NCBI GenBank assembly: GCA_002449335.1
Contig: DKDL01000050.1
Location: 1-64,000 of the forward strand
Length of the DNA stretch: 64,000 nucleotides
Source: Succinatimonas sp. UBA6849
GTDB lineage: Bacteria; Pseudomonadota; Gammaproteobacteria; Enterobacterales; Succinivibrionaceae
Direction: 5' to 3'
Positions within the stretch are counted from its first letter, which is position 1, and every line of letters starts with the position of its first letter. The position numbers were made by a program, and so were the translations under genes. Under the pieces are notes generated by a model. That model did not search any database, had not been told where the DNA came from, and saw nothing but the letters and a program-made list of their open reading frames with translations. This document shows, piece after piece, positions 38,564-48,227 of the stretch.

Positions 38564-39415
38564 ATGGTACAGTGTGTTCATTCTGTAAAAGAATTAAGAG
38601 AAATCATCAAACCTTTAAAAGCTCAGGGAAAAACTGTAGGTCTTGTTCCTACCATGGGAGCATTACATCAAGGTCATGCCTCTTTAATTTCTACAAGTGC
38701 TAAAGAAAATGACATCACTGTAGTTAGTGTCTTTGTAAATCCTACTCAGTTTGGTCCAAGTGAAGACTTTGATGCATATCCAAGAACTTTAGACAGCGAT
38801 CTGAAAGTTGTAGAAAACGCAGGTGGTGACATCGTTTTTGCTCCATCACCTAAAGAGATGTACCCATCTGAGGATATGACTTGGGTTGAGGTAACAGGCA
38901 ATATCACTAAAGTTTTATGTGGTAAAACCAGACCAATCCACTTCCGTGGTGTAGCAACTGTTGTATCAAAACTATTTAACATCGTAGGACCTACTAGAGC
39001 TTACTTTGGTCAGAAAGATGCTCAGCAGGTTGAAGTTCTAAAGAGAATGGTAAAGGATCTGTTCTTTGATTTAGAGTTAAGAGTAGTTCCAATTAACCGC
39101 GAAGATTCTGGTCTTGCTAGAAGCTCAAGAAATACTTACTTAAGCGCTGAAGAGAAAGCTGCTGCTGTAGTTCTATCTAAGTCATTAAAAGAAGCTTTAA
39201 AGGCATTTAAAGACGGTAACAAAGATGTTGAGTCTTTAAAGGCATTAGTAACCGATATCATCAAGAAAGAGCCATTATCTGATATCGAATACGTAGAGTG
39301 CTATGGATTGCCAGGCTTATACGAGTTAGATAAAGAAGTTAAAGCACCATCTCTGTTAGCTTTAGCCGTAAGGTTTGGTAAAACTCGTCTTATCGACAAT
39401 ATTATTCTGGAGTAA
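38564..39415 (+). CDS. panC: Pantothenate synthetase
   Basis: PanC joins pantoate and beta-alanine with ATP. The ATG at 38564 ([14 protein letters not shown]) has a GAGAGAT site and gives 283 residues, exactly the E. coli length; an upstream ATG adds 13 unlikely residues. Motifs seen: [14 protein letters not shown] with the HxGH adenylation signature, [14 protein letters not shown] and the RSSRNTYLS loop. panD follows after 2 bases, then a transporter overlapping panD. panB is not in the window. Confidence 0.96.
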   Translation: MVQCVHSVKELREIIKPLKAQGKTVGLVPTMGALHQGHASLISTSAKENDITVVSVFVNPTQFGPSEDFDAYPRTLDSDLKVVENAGGDIVFAPSPKEMYPSEDMTWVEVTGNITKVLCGKTRPIHFRGVATVVSKLFNIVGPTRAYFGQKDAQQVEVLKRMVKDLFFDLELRVVPINREDSGLARSSRNTYLSAEEKAAAVVLSKSLKEALKAFKDGNKDVESLKALVTDIIKKEPLSDIEYVECYGLPGLYELDKEVKAPSLLALAVRFGKTRLIDNIILE

Positions 39416-39417
39416 TC

Positions 39418-39798
39418 ATGATTTATACCATGATGCACGGCAAAATTCACCGTGCCACAGTAACTGAGGCAAACCTAAACTATGTAGGTTCCATCACCAT
39501 TGATGAGGATCTACTAGATGCAGCAGGGATTCTGCCTGGCGAAAAAGTTCAGATTGTAAACAATAACAATGGTGCAAGACTTGAGACCTATACCATTCCA
39601 GGTAAAAGAGGTTCAGGTGTAATTTGCCTAAATGGTGCTGCAGCACGATGCGCTCTAGAAGGCGATATTGTCATCATCATTGCTTATGCTCAAATGGATG
39701 AGAAAGAAGCTAAAGCTCTTGTTCCTAGTGTGGTTTTACTTGATGAGCATAACCACATTGTTAAAAACTTTAAAGAGAAAGCTGGACACACCGTTTAA
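39418..39798 (+). CDS. panD: Aspartate 1-decarboxylase
   Basis: The 126-residue proenzyme has the self-cleavage site in NYVGSITID (Gly-Ser, giving the pyruvoyl group), the catalytic Tyr and the [13 protein letters not shown] motif. It makes beta-alanine for pantothenate. It lies between panC and the transporter gene; its stop TAATG overlaps the next start. Confidence 0.96.
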   Translation: MIYTMMHGKIHRATVTEANLNYVGSITIDEDLLDAAGILPGEKVQIVNNNNGARLETYTIPGKRGSGVICLNGAAARCALEGDIVIIIAYAQMDEKEAKALVPSVVLLDEHNHIVKNFKEKAGHTV

Positions 39799-40754
39799 TG
39801 AAAATCTTAAAATTCATCACCGACTACATGGCAGTCGGTGTGCTTTTAGCAGGCATATTGGGCGTTTTCTGTCCAGATTTTTTCACTACATTTAAAGCAA
39901 TCACTCCTTACCTCTTAGGGTTCGTGATGTTCGGTATGGGCTTAGGTCTGTCCTTTCATGACTTCTTCAATGTAGTAACTAACCCTAAAACTGTAATTTT
40001 CGGTATCTTAATGCAGTTTGTAATGATGCCTTTAATTGCGGTTATTCTTACTCAGGCAATCCATATTCCACCTGAGTTTGCTGTAGGTATGCTGTTAGTA
40101 GGTTGTTGCCCTGGTGGTACAGCATCTAACGTATTAACTTATCTAGCTAAAGGTAATGTAGCCTTATCTGTATCTATCACAATCTGCACTACCCTACTCT
40201 CACCTATTGTTACCCCTGCAATTTTCTACTTAATTGCTCATAACAGTATTGAGATTAACTTCTGGGCAATTGTTCTGGATATCTTAAAGATGGTGGTAGC
40301 TCCTGTATTTATCGGTGTTCTAATCAATGCTCTGTTAAATACTGTAGCTAAAAAGATCTTTATATTTATGCCTTTCATTTCCTCAGTTACCATCATGGTA
40401 ATTGTTGCAATTGTTTGTGCACTATCAGCTGAAAAGATTGGTTCATCAAGCATTCTCTTATTCGTAATTGTTTGCATGCACAATATCTTAGGTATTGCTG
40501 TAACTTACATCATCTCAAGACTATGTAAGTTCAACAAACAGGACAGCCGTACTTTAGCTATTGAAGTTGGTACTCAAAACTCAGGTTTAGGTATCATCCT
40601 TTCATTACAGCATCTAACAGCTTTTGCAGCTGTCGTCGGTGCAATCTTTAGTGTGGTACAGAATATCATCGGATCTATCTTTGCGGGCTTCTGCAAGCAT
40701 GGCAGTGCATCAGATGAAACTGTGCAGATGGAAGTTGCTAAAGATCAGAACTAA
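39798..40754 (+). CDS. panS: BASS-family transporter, PanS-like (pantoate precursor uptake)
   Basis: The 318-residue protein has about nine or ten membrane helices and the bile acid:sodium symporter family motifs GLGLSFHDF, GCCPGGTASNVLTYLAKG (substrate/sodium site) and EVGTQNSGLG. PanS of Salmonella is a member that takes up ketopantoate. Start/stop overlap with panD (TAATG) shows coupling in a panC-panD-transporter operon, so transport of a pantothenate precursor is the natural inference; bile acid or other anion transport cannot be excluded. Confidence 0.82.
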   Translation: MKILKFITDYMAVGVLLAGILGVFCPDFFTTFKAITPYLLGFVMFGMGLGLSFHDFFNVVTNPKTVIFGILMQFVMMPLIAVILTQAIHIPPEFAVGMLLVGCCPGGTASNVLTYLAKGNVALSVSITICTTLLSPIVTPAIFYLIAHNSIEINFWAIVLDILKMVVAPVFIGVLINALLNTVAKKIFIFMPFISSVTIMVIVAIVCALSAEKIGSSSILLFVIVCMHNILGIAVTYIISRLCKFNKQDSRTLAIEVGTQNSGLGIILSLQHLTAFAAVVGAIFSVVQNIIGSIFAGFCKHGSASDETVQMEVAKDQN

Positions 40755-40779
40755 AGTAAAGATATCATAAGTTAATAGA

Positions 40780-40804
40780 AAGCCTGACATCGTCAGGCTT
40801 TTTT
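40780..40804 (+). terminator. Intrinsic terminator after the pan operon
   Basis: Arms AAGCCTGAC and GTCAGGCTT with an ATC loop, then TTTT. It lies between the convergent panS-like gene and hda. Confidence 0.9.
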
Positions 40805-40851
40805 GTTGAAATATAGAGGGGCTAATGTGACCTAAGCAACTATGCTTAGTA

Positions 40852-41568
40852 CTACTCGATAGATAAAACCATTTTTACAAATGGAATGGTAAGCTCACGA
40901 TTCTGCTCTAGTTGAGCCTTTTCTAGTCTATCTAATAGAGCTACTAATGATCTCATATCATGGTTGCAGTGACGAACTAAGAAAGAAATAGTCTTATCAG
41001 GGAAGTTTAGTGCTCTTTGAGCTGCACGCTTTTTTAATGCGCTAATGCAATCATTCTCACTTAAGTAATTTAAGCTCAAAGCAATACCAGATGACATTCT
41101 GGTATTGAGATCTACCTTGTTAAAAGGGATCTTATCAAAGGACTCTGAACTGGTAACAATCAGTGTTCCCTCTCTTCTGTCGTACCAACGATTAAAGAGG
41201 GAAAACAACCCCAACTCAAATTCATCGTCACCTGCGATAGCATCAACGTTATCTAAGATAGTAAGCTTAGGTAAGTTGATATCTAAGACAAAAGAACCTA
41301 GATTTTTAGCAGTATTCATATCCAAAAAGAAACTATTCTCTTTAACAGAGTTATCTAATTGGTATAAAGCTTCTAAAAGGTGTGTTTTGCCAGAGCCATG
41401 AGGTCCAAATACAAAATAGAACTCATTGTTAAAACTTAACACAGCCTTTTTCAAGAGTTCGACAGTTGCAGCGTTTGAGCCTAACTCAAATGTTGAAAAG
41501 TCGTTCTTGTCGTTAATCTTTATAGCTAATGCCTGCTGATAAGGTTCTTTTACCTTTTCTTCTGCCAT
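40852..41568 (-). CDS. hda: DnaA regulatory inactivator Hda
   Basis: The 238-residue protein is the DnaA-like AAA+ ATPase, with Walker A GPHGSGKTHLLEA, Walker B TILDNVDAI and an arginine finger region, but no DNA-binding domain IV. With the beta clamp it stimulates DnaA-ATP hydrolysis after initiation. The N-terminus has a QQALAIKIND segment, which includes the clamp-binding Q-L type motif of Hda. It lies downstream of the DUF2066 gene, a known neighbour in Vibrio and Shewanella. Confidence 0.9.
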   Translation of the reverse strand: MAEEKVKEPYQQALAIKINDKNDFSTFELGSNAATVELLKKAVLSFNNEFYFVFGPHGSGKTHLLEALYQLDNSVKENSFFLDMNTAKNLGSFVLDINLPKLTILDNVDAIAGDDEFELGLFSLFNRWYDRREGTLIVTSSESFDKIPFNKVDLNTRMSSGIALSLNYLSENDCISALKKRAAQRALNFPDKTISFLVRHCNHDMRSLVALLDRLEKAQLEQNRELTIPFVKMVLSIE

Positions 41569-41607
41569 CAGTCATCCTTTCTGAGTCAATTACTTCTACG
41601 TTAATGC

Positions 41608-42879
41608 TTACTGAGTAATGTTAATGCCACCATCTTCTAGAGCGTCTGAGCCTTCAGAGTCATCTGTAAGGTTAATTACAGGAGCTCCGTCCTGAGCTGG
41701 TTGCTCTACTTTAGTAGTAACTTCAACGGTTCTCTTTACGGTCTTCTTGGTATAAGCCTCACCACCGTAACCATTCATATTTGAAGTTACTCTGTTAGTT
41801 GTAGTTCTTGTAACAGTGCCTACACCATTGCCAGCAGAAGCAGCACCAGAGCTCTTATTGAACTTATAAATCCAATCACCAACCTTAGTAAATTCACCTG
41901 CGTGAGCTAAAGTACCATCAAGAATAGATGGAGATGAACCTGTTGGAATTAAGAAAATTACGCCCTGTGAATTGTAGCCTAATACAGAGATATCTGATTC
42001 ATAACCATAAGAAATTAAGATCTTATTGATCTTTGGATAATCAGATACATTATCAATACCAGTAAACATCACTCTTACGCCACCTTTTACAGGGCCTAAA
42101 ACGATGCCACCTTCAGAATCAGTAGTGGTCATTGACTCTACCTCATCAGAGCTAGTATTTTGAGCTGTAGCTGTATCAGAGCTGATGTTCTGCATTAAAA
42201 CTTTAGCTACATCACGAGACATAGCTGTTGATGTTTCTTCTAATGTGCCCTGAGTCTGTCCGTTGCCTAAGCTCTTACCCTCGTCATCATATGCATTCCA
42301 CTTTACAGTGTAGGTGTTATCACCACTGTTCTTTTCAATGGCACCTGCTACAAAGTACTTTGCATCATATCTTTTTGAGGCTGAAGCTAAGATCTTATCT
42401 GAATGAGATAGGATGGTCTGAGCATTTACTTTTTCAACATCATCTAAGTCCATTACTGGGAACATTAGATTGTAGTTATTCTTATTTGAAGCCTGATTTA
42501 GGGCTACTGCAAACTCGTTATCTGAATCGCCGTTAATAACGTTGATACCACTTTCTTCAACATCAGCTAACCATACTAGAACAGGATCTGATAAACCGCT
42601 CCATGAGGCAATACCCTGTGAAGATAAAAGGTTCTTTAACTTTCCATCATCAAATGAAATTTCAAAGTTGTCATTATTGATCTTAAGAGAACTTACAGCA
42701 GTCTTAATCTCATCAAGTGTTAACTTACTTGTATCATCAATAGCACTAGATGCTGTAGCCTCACGGAATGAATCTAAAATTGCCTTATCCATTCCATCTG
42801 AAACAGGTTTTTCAAAAACCTGTACAGCCATAGCTTGCGATGACATCAGCATCGCTATCAATAAAGCCTGTAATTTCAT
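41608..42879 (-). CDS. Periplasmic DUF2066 protein
   Basis: The 423-residue protein has a cleavable signal (MKLQALLIAMLMSSQAMA) followed by VQVFEKPVSD. Segments SDPVLVWLADVEES and YNLMFPVMDLDD match the DUF2066 family pattern, where the gene is typically divergent from purM and upstream of hda and perM, as here for purM and hda. The C-terminal region is Ser/Thr/Asp-rich with low complexity. The function is not established. Confidence 0.75.
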   Translation of the reverse strand: MKLQALLIAMLMSSQAMAVQVFEKPVSDGMDKAILDSFREATASSAIDDTSKLTLDEIKTAVSSLKINNDNFEISFDDGKLKNLLSSQGIASWSGLSDPVLVWLADVEESGINVINGDSDNEFAVALNQASNKNNYNLMFPVMDLDDVEKVNAQTILSHSDKILASASKRYDAKYFVAGAIEKNSGDNTYTVKWNAYDDEGKSLGNGQTQGTLEETSTAMSRDVAKVLMQNISSDTATAQNTSSDEVESMTTTDSEGGIVLGPVKGGVRVMFTGIDNVSDYPKINKILISYGYESDISVLGYNSQGVIFLIPTGSSPSILDGTLAHAGEFTKVGDWIYKFNKSSGAASAGNGVGTVTRTTTNRVTSNMNGYGGEAYTKKTVKRTVEVTTKVEQPAQDGAPVINLTDDSEGSDALEDGGINITQ

Positions 42880-43011
42880 AATTACTCCTACGAATCAACT
42901 GGTGCAATTTTAACACACCAAAGACGACCGATTTTTCATATTTGTGATGAAATTCTCTCATGTTTCTAGTAAAATTGCGCACAGAATTGTTTTTATTGTC
43001 TGGAGATCATC

Positions 43012-44064
43012 ATGGCATCAAATTTAACCTATAAAGAAGCTGGCGTTGATATCACCGCTGGTGATGAATTAGTTCAGCGTATTAAGGCTCCTGTAAAGAA
43101 AACTACACGTCCTGAAGTTATCGGTGGCCTAGGTGGATTTGGCGCATTAACCAGAATTCCTAAGGGTTACACCAACCCAGTATTAGTTACTGGTACAGAT
43201 GGTGTTGGCACCAAGTTACGTTTAGCAATCGATCTTCATAAGCACTCAACCGTAGGTCAGGACTTAGTTGCAATGAGTGTTAATGATATCGTAGTACAGG
43301 GTGCAGAACCTTTCTTATTCTTAGACTACTACGGCACTGGTAAGTTAGATGTTGATACAGCTACTACTGTAGTTACCGGTATTGCACACGGCTGTGAGCT
43401 AGCAGGTTGCGCTCTAGTTGGTGGTGAGACTGCAGAAATGCCTGGCATGTACGAAGTTGGTGATTACGACTTAGCAGGTTTTGCTGTTGGTGTTGTTGAT
43501 GAGGATAAGATCATCGACGGTTCAAAGGTTAAAGTTGGTGATGCTCTAATCGGTATTGCTTCATCAGGTCCACACTCAAACGGCTATTCTTTAATACGTC
43601 ACATCTTAAAGAAAGTTGGTGCAAAGCCTCTTGAGGACAAGTTATCAGACGGTACTTTATTAGCAGATGCTTTAATGGCTCCAACCCGCATCTACGTAAA
43701 GCAGATCTTAAAGTTAATCAAAGAAGTTGATGTTCATGCATTAGCTCACATCACTGGTGGCGGTTTCTGGGAGAACATCCCTCGTGTATTACCAGAAGGT
43801 ACCTGTGCAGCTTGTGATGGTGATTCATGGACTCGTCCTGAAGTATTCAAATACTTACAGAAGAACGGTAACGTTGATGCATACGAAATGTTCCGTACCT
43901 TCAACTGCGGTGTTGGTATGATTGCAGTTGTATCAAAGGAAGAAGCTTCAAAAGCTGTTGACGTATTAAATGCAACAGGTGAAAAGGCTTGGGTTCTAGG
44001 TGAGATTGCTCCTGTTGGTGCTGATGGCAAGCAGGTAACCATCAAGAACTACGAGAACTTCTAA
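43012..44064 (+). CDS. purM: Phosphoribosylformylglycinamidine cyclo-ligase
   Basis: The 350-residue enzyme (E. coli 345) closes the imidazole ring to give AIR in purine synthesis. It has [25 protein letters not shown], the ATP-site [13 protein letters not shown] and [11 protein letters not shown], and [16 protein letters not shown]. An SD (TGGAGATC) precedes the ATG. purN, its usual partner, does not follow; a terminator and speA come next. Confidence 0.97.
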   Translation: MASNLTYKEAGVDITAGDELVQRIKAPVKKTTRPEVIGGLGGFGALTRIPKGYTNPVLVTGTDGVGTKLRLAIDLHKHSTVGQDLVAMSVNDIVVQGAEPFLFLDYYGTGKLDVDTATTVVTGIAHGCELAGCALVGGETAEMPGMYEVGDYDLAGFAVGVVDEDKIIDGSKVKVGDALIGIASSGPHSNGYSLIRHILKKVGAKPLEDKLSDGTLLADALMAPTRIYVKQILKLIKEVDVHALAHITGGGFWENIPRVLPEGTCAACDGDSWTRPEVFKYLQKNGNVDAYEMFRTFNCGVGMIAVVSKEEASKAVDVLNATGEKAWVLGEIAPVGADGKQVTIKNYENF

Positions 44065-44079
44065 TCACATTAGATTTTC

Positions 44080-44113
44080 AAAAGAACCTCCCTTGTGGAG
44101 GTTCTTTTGTTTT
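44080..44113 (+). terminator. Intrinsic terminator after purM
   Basis: A perfect 12-bp stem, AAAAGAACCTCC and GGAGGTTCTTTT, is followed by GTTTTT, 16 bases after the stop. Confidence 0.92.
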
Positions 44114-44349
44114 TAAGCCTTATAAAACGCTCAATTCTCTGTTTATTTTTAGTGCAAACTAAAAATAATATCTTAAGTAGACTATAGGCAAAAATCATAA
44201 TCAGCCTATCAAAGCCTTTTTCTTTTTAGCTTTAAATTCACTTTACTTAAGGCAAAAATAATTGGTTGTCATTGCCTGTAAAAATCACTACAGTGCACCT
44301 GTTTTTTATTAAACAAGCTGTTTTCACAGCTATATGAGAGGTGTATCTT

Positions 44350-46236
44350 GTGAACGCATACAATATTGACTGGTGGGGCAATGGTTATTTTTCAGTAAAT
44401 GAAAAAGGACATGTAACCGTAAATCCTACAAACTCAGAACAGACTTCATACACTCAAACTATCGATCTTAGTGAACTTGTAAATGAGAGATTAGAAAAAG
44501 GTCAGAAGCTCCCCGCGCTGTTCTGCTTTCCTCAAATTCTGCAAAGCAGGCTTCATGATATTAACAAAGCCTTCAAAGATGCTCGTGAAGAGTATGGCTA
44601 CTCTAAAGACTATTTTTTAGTCTACCCTGTTAAAGTAAATCAGCACAAACGTGTGCTTGATGCTTTAACCAGCTCTAATGAACCTATAGGCTTAGAGGCT
44701 GGCTCAAAAGCTGAACTCATGGCCGTTCTAGCTCATGCAGGCAGAACCAGATCAATTATCGTATGTAATGGCTATAAGGACAGAGAATACATAAGACTGG
44801 CCTTAGACGGTCTTAAGATGGGTCATACAGTCTTTTTGGTCATCGAAAAGATGTCTGAGCTAAAGATAGTACTAGAAGAGTCTCAAAGACTGAATGTAAC
44901 TCCAAAGTTAGGTGTTAGAGCACGTCTTGCCTCACAGGGCTCAGGTAAATGGCAATCCTCAGGTGGAGAGCGCTCAAAGTTTGGTCTTGATGCAAGTCAG
45001 GTCTTAAACTTAGTTGAAACCTTAAGAGCTGATAACAAATTAGACTGGTTAGAGCTTTTACACTTTCATTTAGGATCTCAGATGTCAAACATCAGAGATA
45101 TTACCAAAGGCGTAAAAGAGAGTGCTAAGTTCTACACCGAGTTATCAAAGCTAGGAGTTCATATCAAATACTTTGATGTAGGTGGTGGACTTGGTGTTGA
45201 TTATGAAGGCACACGCTCACAATCAGACTGCTCTGTTGATTACTCTTTAAAAGAATATGCTAATAACATCATTTGGACTATAGGCGATGAGTGTAGAGCT
45301 AACGGACTTGAAGAGCCTACTGTTATTACAGAATCAGGCAGAGCGCTTACTGTATATCATGCCGTTTTAATTGCCAAAGCCATCGGAGTTGAAAGAAACG
45401 AATTTAATCTCCCAGAACTACCAGATGATGGCTCATGTGATGCCTTATTTAGATTATTTGCGACATGGGATGAAATAGAGAAAGATAAAAACAGCAGATC
45501 ATTGCGTGAATGGCTTCATGACAGTCAATATGACTTACAGGAAGTTCATGAAGGATATGCTCAGGGTACAGTCTCTTTAAATCAAAGAGCCAAAGCTGAG
45601 CAGATCTATTTATGTATCTGTAACAAGATCCAGTCCCTACTTGATCCTGCCAACAAGTCTCACAGAGCGATTATTGATGAGTTGCAAGAGCGTATGGCAG
45701 ATAAGATCTATTTAAACTTCTCATTGTTTCAGTCCTTGCCTGATGCCTGGGGAATCAATCAGATCTTTCCTGTAATGCCAATTGAAGCTCTTGATAAGCC
45801 ACTACAAAGAAGAGCTGTAATTCTTGATATAACCTGTGACTCAGATGGTGCCATCAAACAGTATCTTGATGATGACGATATCACGAGCACCATGCCCTTT
45901 CCTGAATACGATCCACATAAGCCACCTCTAATTGGTGTCTTTATGGTGGGTGCCTATCAGGAGATCTTAGGCAATATGCACAATCTTTTTGGAAACACTG
46001 AAGCTCTTGATGTTACCGTAGACGCTGAAGGTAAAGTCACCGTATCTTTATCCGATGAAGGTAGTACCGTAGATGATATGTTACGATATGTGCTACTTGA
46101 TCCTTCAAGACTGTTACATGAATTTACGGCTGAAGTAATCTCAAATCACAATAATCTTGATGAAAAGACACAACGCGCTTTTATCGATGAGTTTAAAGCA
46201 GGTCTTTACGGTTATACCTATTTGGAGGAAGAATGA
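44350..46236 (+). CDS. speA: Biosynthetic arginine decarboxylase
   Basis: SpeA is a PLP enzyme that makes agmatine from arginine. The GTG at 44350 ([10 protein letters not shown]) follows GAGAGG by 8 bases and fits the family start better than the GTG at 44341. The PLP Lys is in YPVKVNQH, the PLP-binding [10 protein letters not shown] and E-SGRALT follow, and ITCDSDG near the C-terminus carries the active Cys and Asp. The length (628) agrees with E. coli SpeA. The last codons overlap speB (ATGA type), so agmatine production and use are coupled. Confidence 0.95.
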   Translation: MNAYNIDWWGNGYFSVNEKGHVTVNPTNSEQTSYTQTIDLSELVNERLEKGQKLPALFCFPQILQSRLHDINKAFKDAREEYGYSKDYFLVYPVKVNQHKRVLDALTSSNEPIGLEAGSKAELMAVLAHAGRTRSIIVCNGYKDREYIRLALDGLKMGHTVFLVIEKMSELKIVLEESQRLNVTPKLGVRARLASQGSGKWQSSGGERSKFGLDASQVLNLVETLRADNKLDWLELLHFHLGSQMSNIRDITKGVKESAKFYTELSKLGVHIKYFDVGGGLGVDYEGTRSQSDCSVDYSLKEYANNIIWTIGDECRANGLEEPTVITESGRALTVYHAVLIAKAIGVERNEFNLPELPDDGSCDALFRLFATWDEIEKDKNSRSLREWLHDSQYDLQEVHEGYAQGTVSLNQRAKAEQIYLCICNKIQSLLDPANKSHRAIIDELQERMADKIYLNFSLFQSLPDAWGINQIFPVMPIEALDKPLQRRAVILDITCDSDGAIKQYLDDDDITSTMPFPEYDPHKPPLIGVFMVGAYQEILGNMHNLFGNTEALDVTVDAEGKVTVSLSDEGSTVDDMLRYVLLDPSRLLHEFTAEVISNHNNLDEKTQRAFIDEFKAGLYGYTYLEEE

Positions 46237-47150
46237 TGGAAACTTTATATCATGCTCATGACATATCACTTACCTCAAATGCTTTTGGCTTTTTAAGATT
46301 TCCTTTAAATTTTGAGCCACACCATTCTGATGCTGATGTCATCATTACTGGTGTGCCTTTTGATATGGCAACCTCAGGCAGAGCAGGCACACGATTTGGT
46401 CCTAATGCTATCCGTCAAATCTCAACCCAATTAGCCTGGGAAGAGAAGCGCTATCCATGGTCATTTGCGCTAAAAGATAAACTTAAAGTAGCTGACTGTG
46501 GCGATCTTGTATATGCCTTTGGTGATAATCAGGATATGTGCAATAAGCTTACATCACATGCTGATAACCTTATTAAAAACGGCAAGAAGCTACTATCATT
46601 TGGAGGTGATCATTTCATCACTTTGCCACTGTTACGCGCTCATGCTAAACATTATGGCAAATTGTCCCTCATCCACTTTGATGCGCATTCAGATACTTAC
46701 TCAAATGGCTCAGCCTTTGATCATGGCACCATGTTCTATCATGCCCCAATTGAAGGTTTAATCGCCCCCGATAAGTCAGTACAGATTGGCATTCGTACCG
46801 AGTACAGTGAAAAAGATGGCTTTTTAGTCTTAGATGCAGCTCGTGCTAATGACATGAGTATAAACGAGATTGTAGATGCGATTAAACAAAGAGTAGGTAA
46901 CAACAAGTGTTATCTTACCTTTGATATTGATTGTCTTGATCCTGCTTATGCTCCAGGTACAGGCACTCCTGTAATGGGTGGTATGTCATCTGATAAGATT
47001 TTAAAGATCTTAAGAGGATTAAAGGATCTTGAGATTGTAGGTTATGATCTTGTAGAGGTCTCCCCTGCCTATGATCATAGTGAAATCACCGCATTAGCAG
47101 CAGCTACCATTGCACTTGAGATGCTCTATATGGAAGCTTCAAAGCGCTAG
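46233..47150 (+). CDS. speB: Agmatinase
   Basis: The 305-residue protein belongs to the arginase/ureohydrolase family and makes putrescine and urea from agmatine. The Mn ligands lie in [16 protein letters not shown] and [16 protein letters not shown]. An SD GGAGG precedes the overlapping start. The ATG at 46233 or the next codon at 46236 may be used. Confidence 0.95.
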   Translation: MMETLYHAHDISLTSNAFGFLRFPLNFEPHHSDADVIITGVPFDMATSGRAGTRFGPNAIRQISTQLAWEEKRYPWSFALKDKLKVADCGDLVYAFGDNQDMCNKLTSHADNLIKNGKKLLSFGGDHFITLPLLRAHAKHYGKLSLIHFDAHSDTYSNGSAFDHGTMFYHAPIEGLIAPDKSVQIGIRTEYSEKDGFLVLDAARANDMSINEIVDAIKQRVGNNKCYLTFDIDCLDPAYAPGTGTPVMGGMSSDKILKILRGLKDLEIVGYDLVEVSPAYDHSEITALAAATIALEMLYMEASKR

Positions 47151-47177
47151 CTTTGAAAGCATAAATTAAAATACGAC

Positions 47178-47216
47178 AAGCGTAATTGCTCATGATATGT
47201 AGCAATTACGCTTTTA
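47178..47216. terminator. Terminator after speB, shared with the AraC gene
   Basis: A perfect 13-bp stem, AAGCGTAATTGCT and AGCAATTACGCTT, followed by TTAACTTCT, lies between convergent speB and the AraC-type gene. Confidence 0.8.
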
Positions 47217-47260
47217 ACTTCTCTTAAAATAAAGTTCTTCTATTAAGATGATGCAAGCTG

Positions 47261-48181
47261 TTAATAGGTATCATCATCCTCTTCAAAGTCCTGACCACCT
47301 TTATTCTTACGGTAGCTCAAAGGAGTCTGACCGAACTTTAACTTAAAGAGCTTAAAGAAATAGCCAATATTGTCAAAGCCATGATCAAGAGCAATATCTG
47401 TAATAGACTTTGAGGTTAAAACGATTTCCTGACTTGCTCTGCGTAAACGCAGATCGTTGATAAAATCAACGAAACTCATACCAGTACTCTTTTTAAAGTA
47501 CCTGCAAAAATACTGTCTTGAAACCTTCAGGTAATTAGCTGCATCATTCATGGTGATCTTTTCAGCATAATGCTCATTGATAAAGGTCAATAGATCTTTA
47601 ATCTTTTGCTGCTTATGCTCGAACTCATCATTCTTAGATAGAGATTCAGATAAAAAGATACCATTCTCATACATGATAGCTAAAAGTTCTATCAAATGAG
47701 CTTTGATACGTAATCTAATCGCACCGCCAGTCTTATTGGCATTTTCAATGATAAAAGCCAAAAGCTTATCAGCGCGCTCAAAGCACTCCATGTCTTTAGT
47801 GATCAAAGGAGGCATCTGTTTACCACCTTCGGTTAAAAACTTATAGAGCTGACCTTGAACTTCATCAAAGTAACTAAACTCAATCATAGAGAGATTAAAC
47901 ACTACAGATGATTGGTTGGCTCCTCTTTTGATCATTAAGTTATGAAGTACGTTACCAGGACAGATAGCAATACAAGGGCCTTGGATCTTGTATTCCTTCA
48001 TAGCGTAGTTATAGACAAAATCGCCACTTTCAAAACGGTTAATCTCAACCTCAGGATGCCAGTGCATACCGATGTTAATATTAAACCTCTTGCCTCGACA
48101 GATGTATCCTGCTAAAGGATACACATTCGAGCCATGTCGAATTGTTTCTTTGAGTTCTTTTCTCAAACCTGCCATAACCAA
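47261..48181 (-). CDS. AraC-family transcriptional regulator with cupin sensor domain
   Basis: The 306-residue protein has an N-terminal cupin (GMHWHPEVEINRFESGDF, about residues 38-55, then GPCIAICPGNVLHN) and a C-terminal double helix-turn-helix from about residue 195, with ITMNDAANYLKVSRQYFCRYFKKSTG and ITDIALDHGFDNIGYFFKLFKLKFGQTPLSYRK. The organisation is that of sugar-responsive AraC regulators. It starts 46 bases after the alpha-glucosidase gene, so it probably regulates that gene in response to an alpha-glucoside. Confidence 0.88.
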   Translation of the reverse strand: MVMAGLRKELKETIRHGSNVYPLAGYICRGKRFNINIGMHWHPEVEINRFESGDFVYNYAMKEYKIQGPCIAICPGNVLHNLMIKRGANQSSVVFNLSMIEFSYFDEVQGQLYKFLTEGGKQMPPLITKDMECFERADKLLAFIIENANKTGGAIRLRIKAHLIELLAIMYENGIFLSESLSKNDEFEHKQQKIKDLLTFINEHYAEKITMNDAANYLKVSRQYFCRYFKKSTGMSFVDFINDLRLRRASQEIVLTSKSITDIALDHGFDNIGYFFKLFKLKFGQTPLSYRKNKGGQDFEEDDDTY

Positions 48182-48227
48182 TACCTTATGGAAGAAATAA
48201 ACACCAACAGCAGTCTTATCTGCTTAA

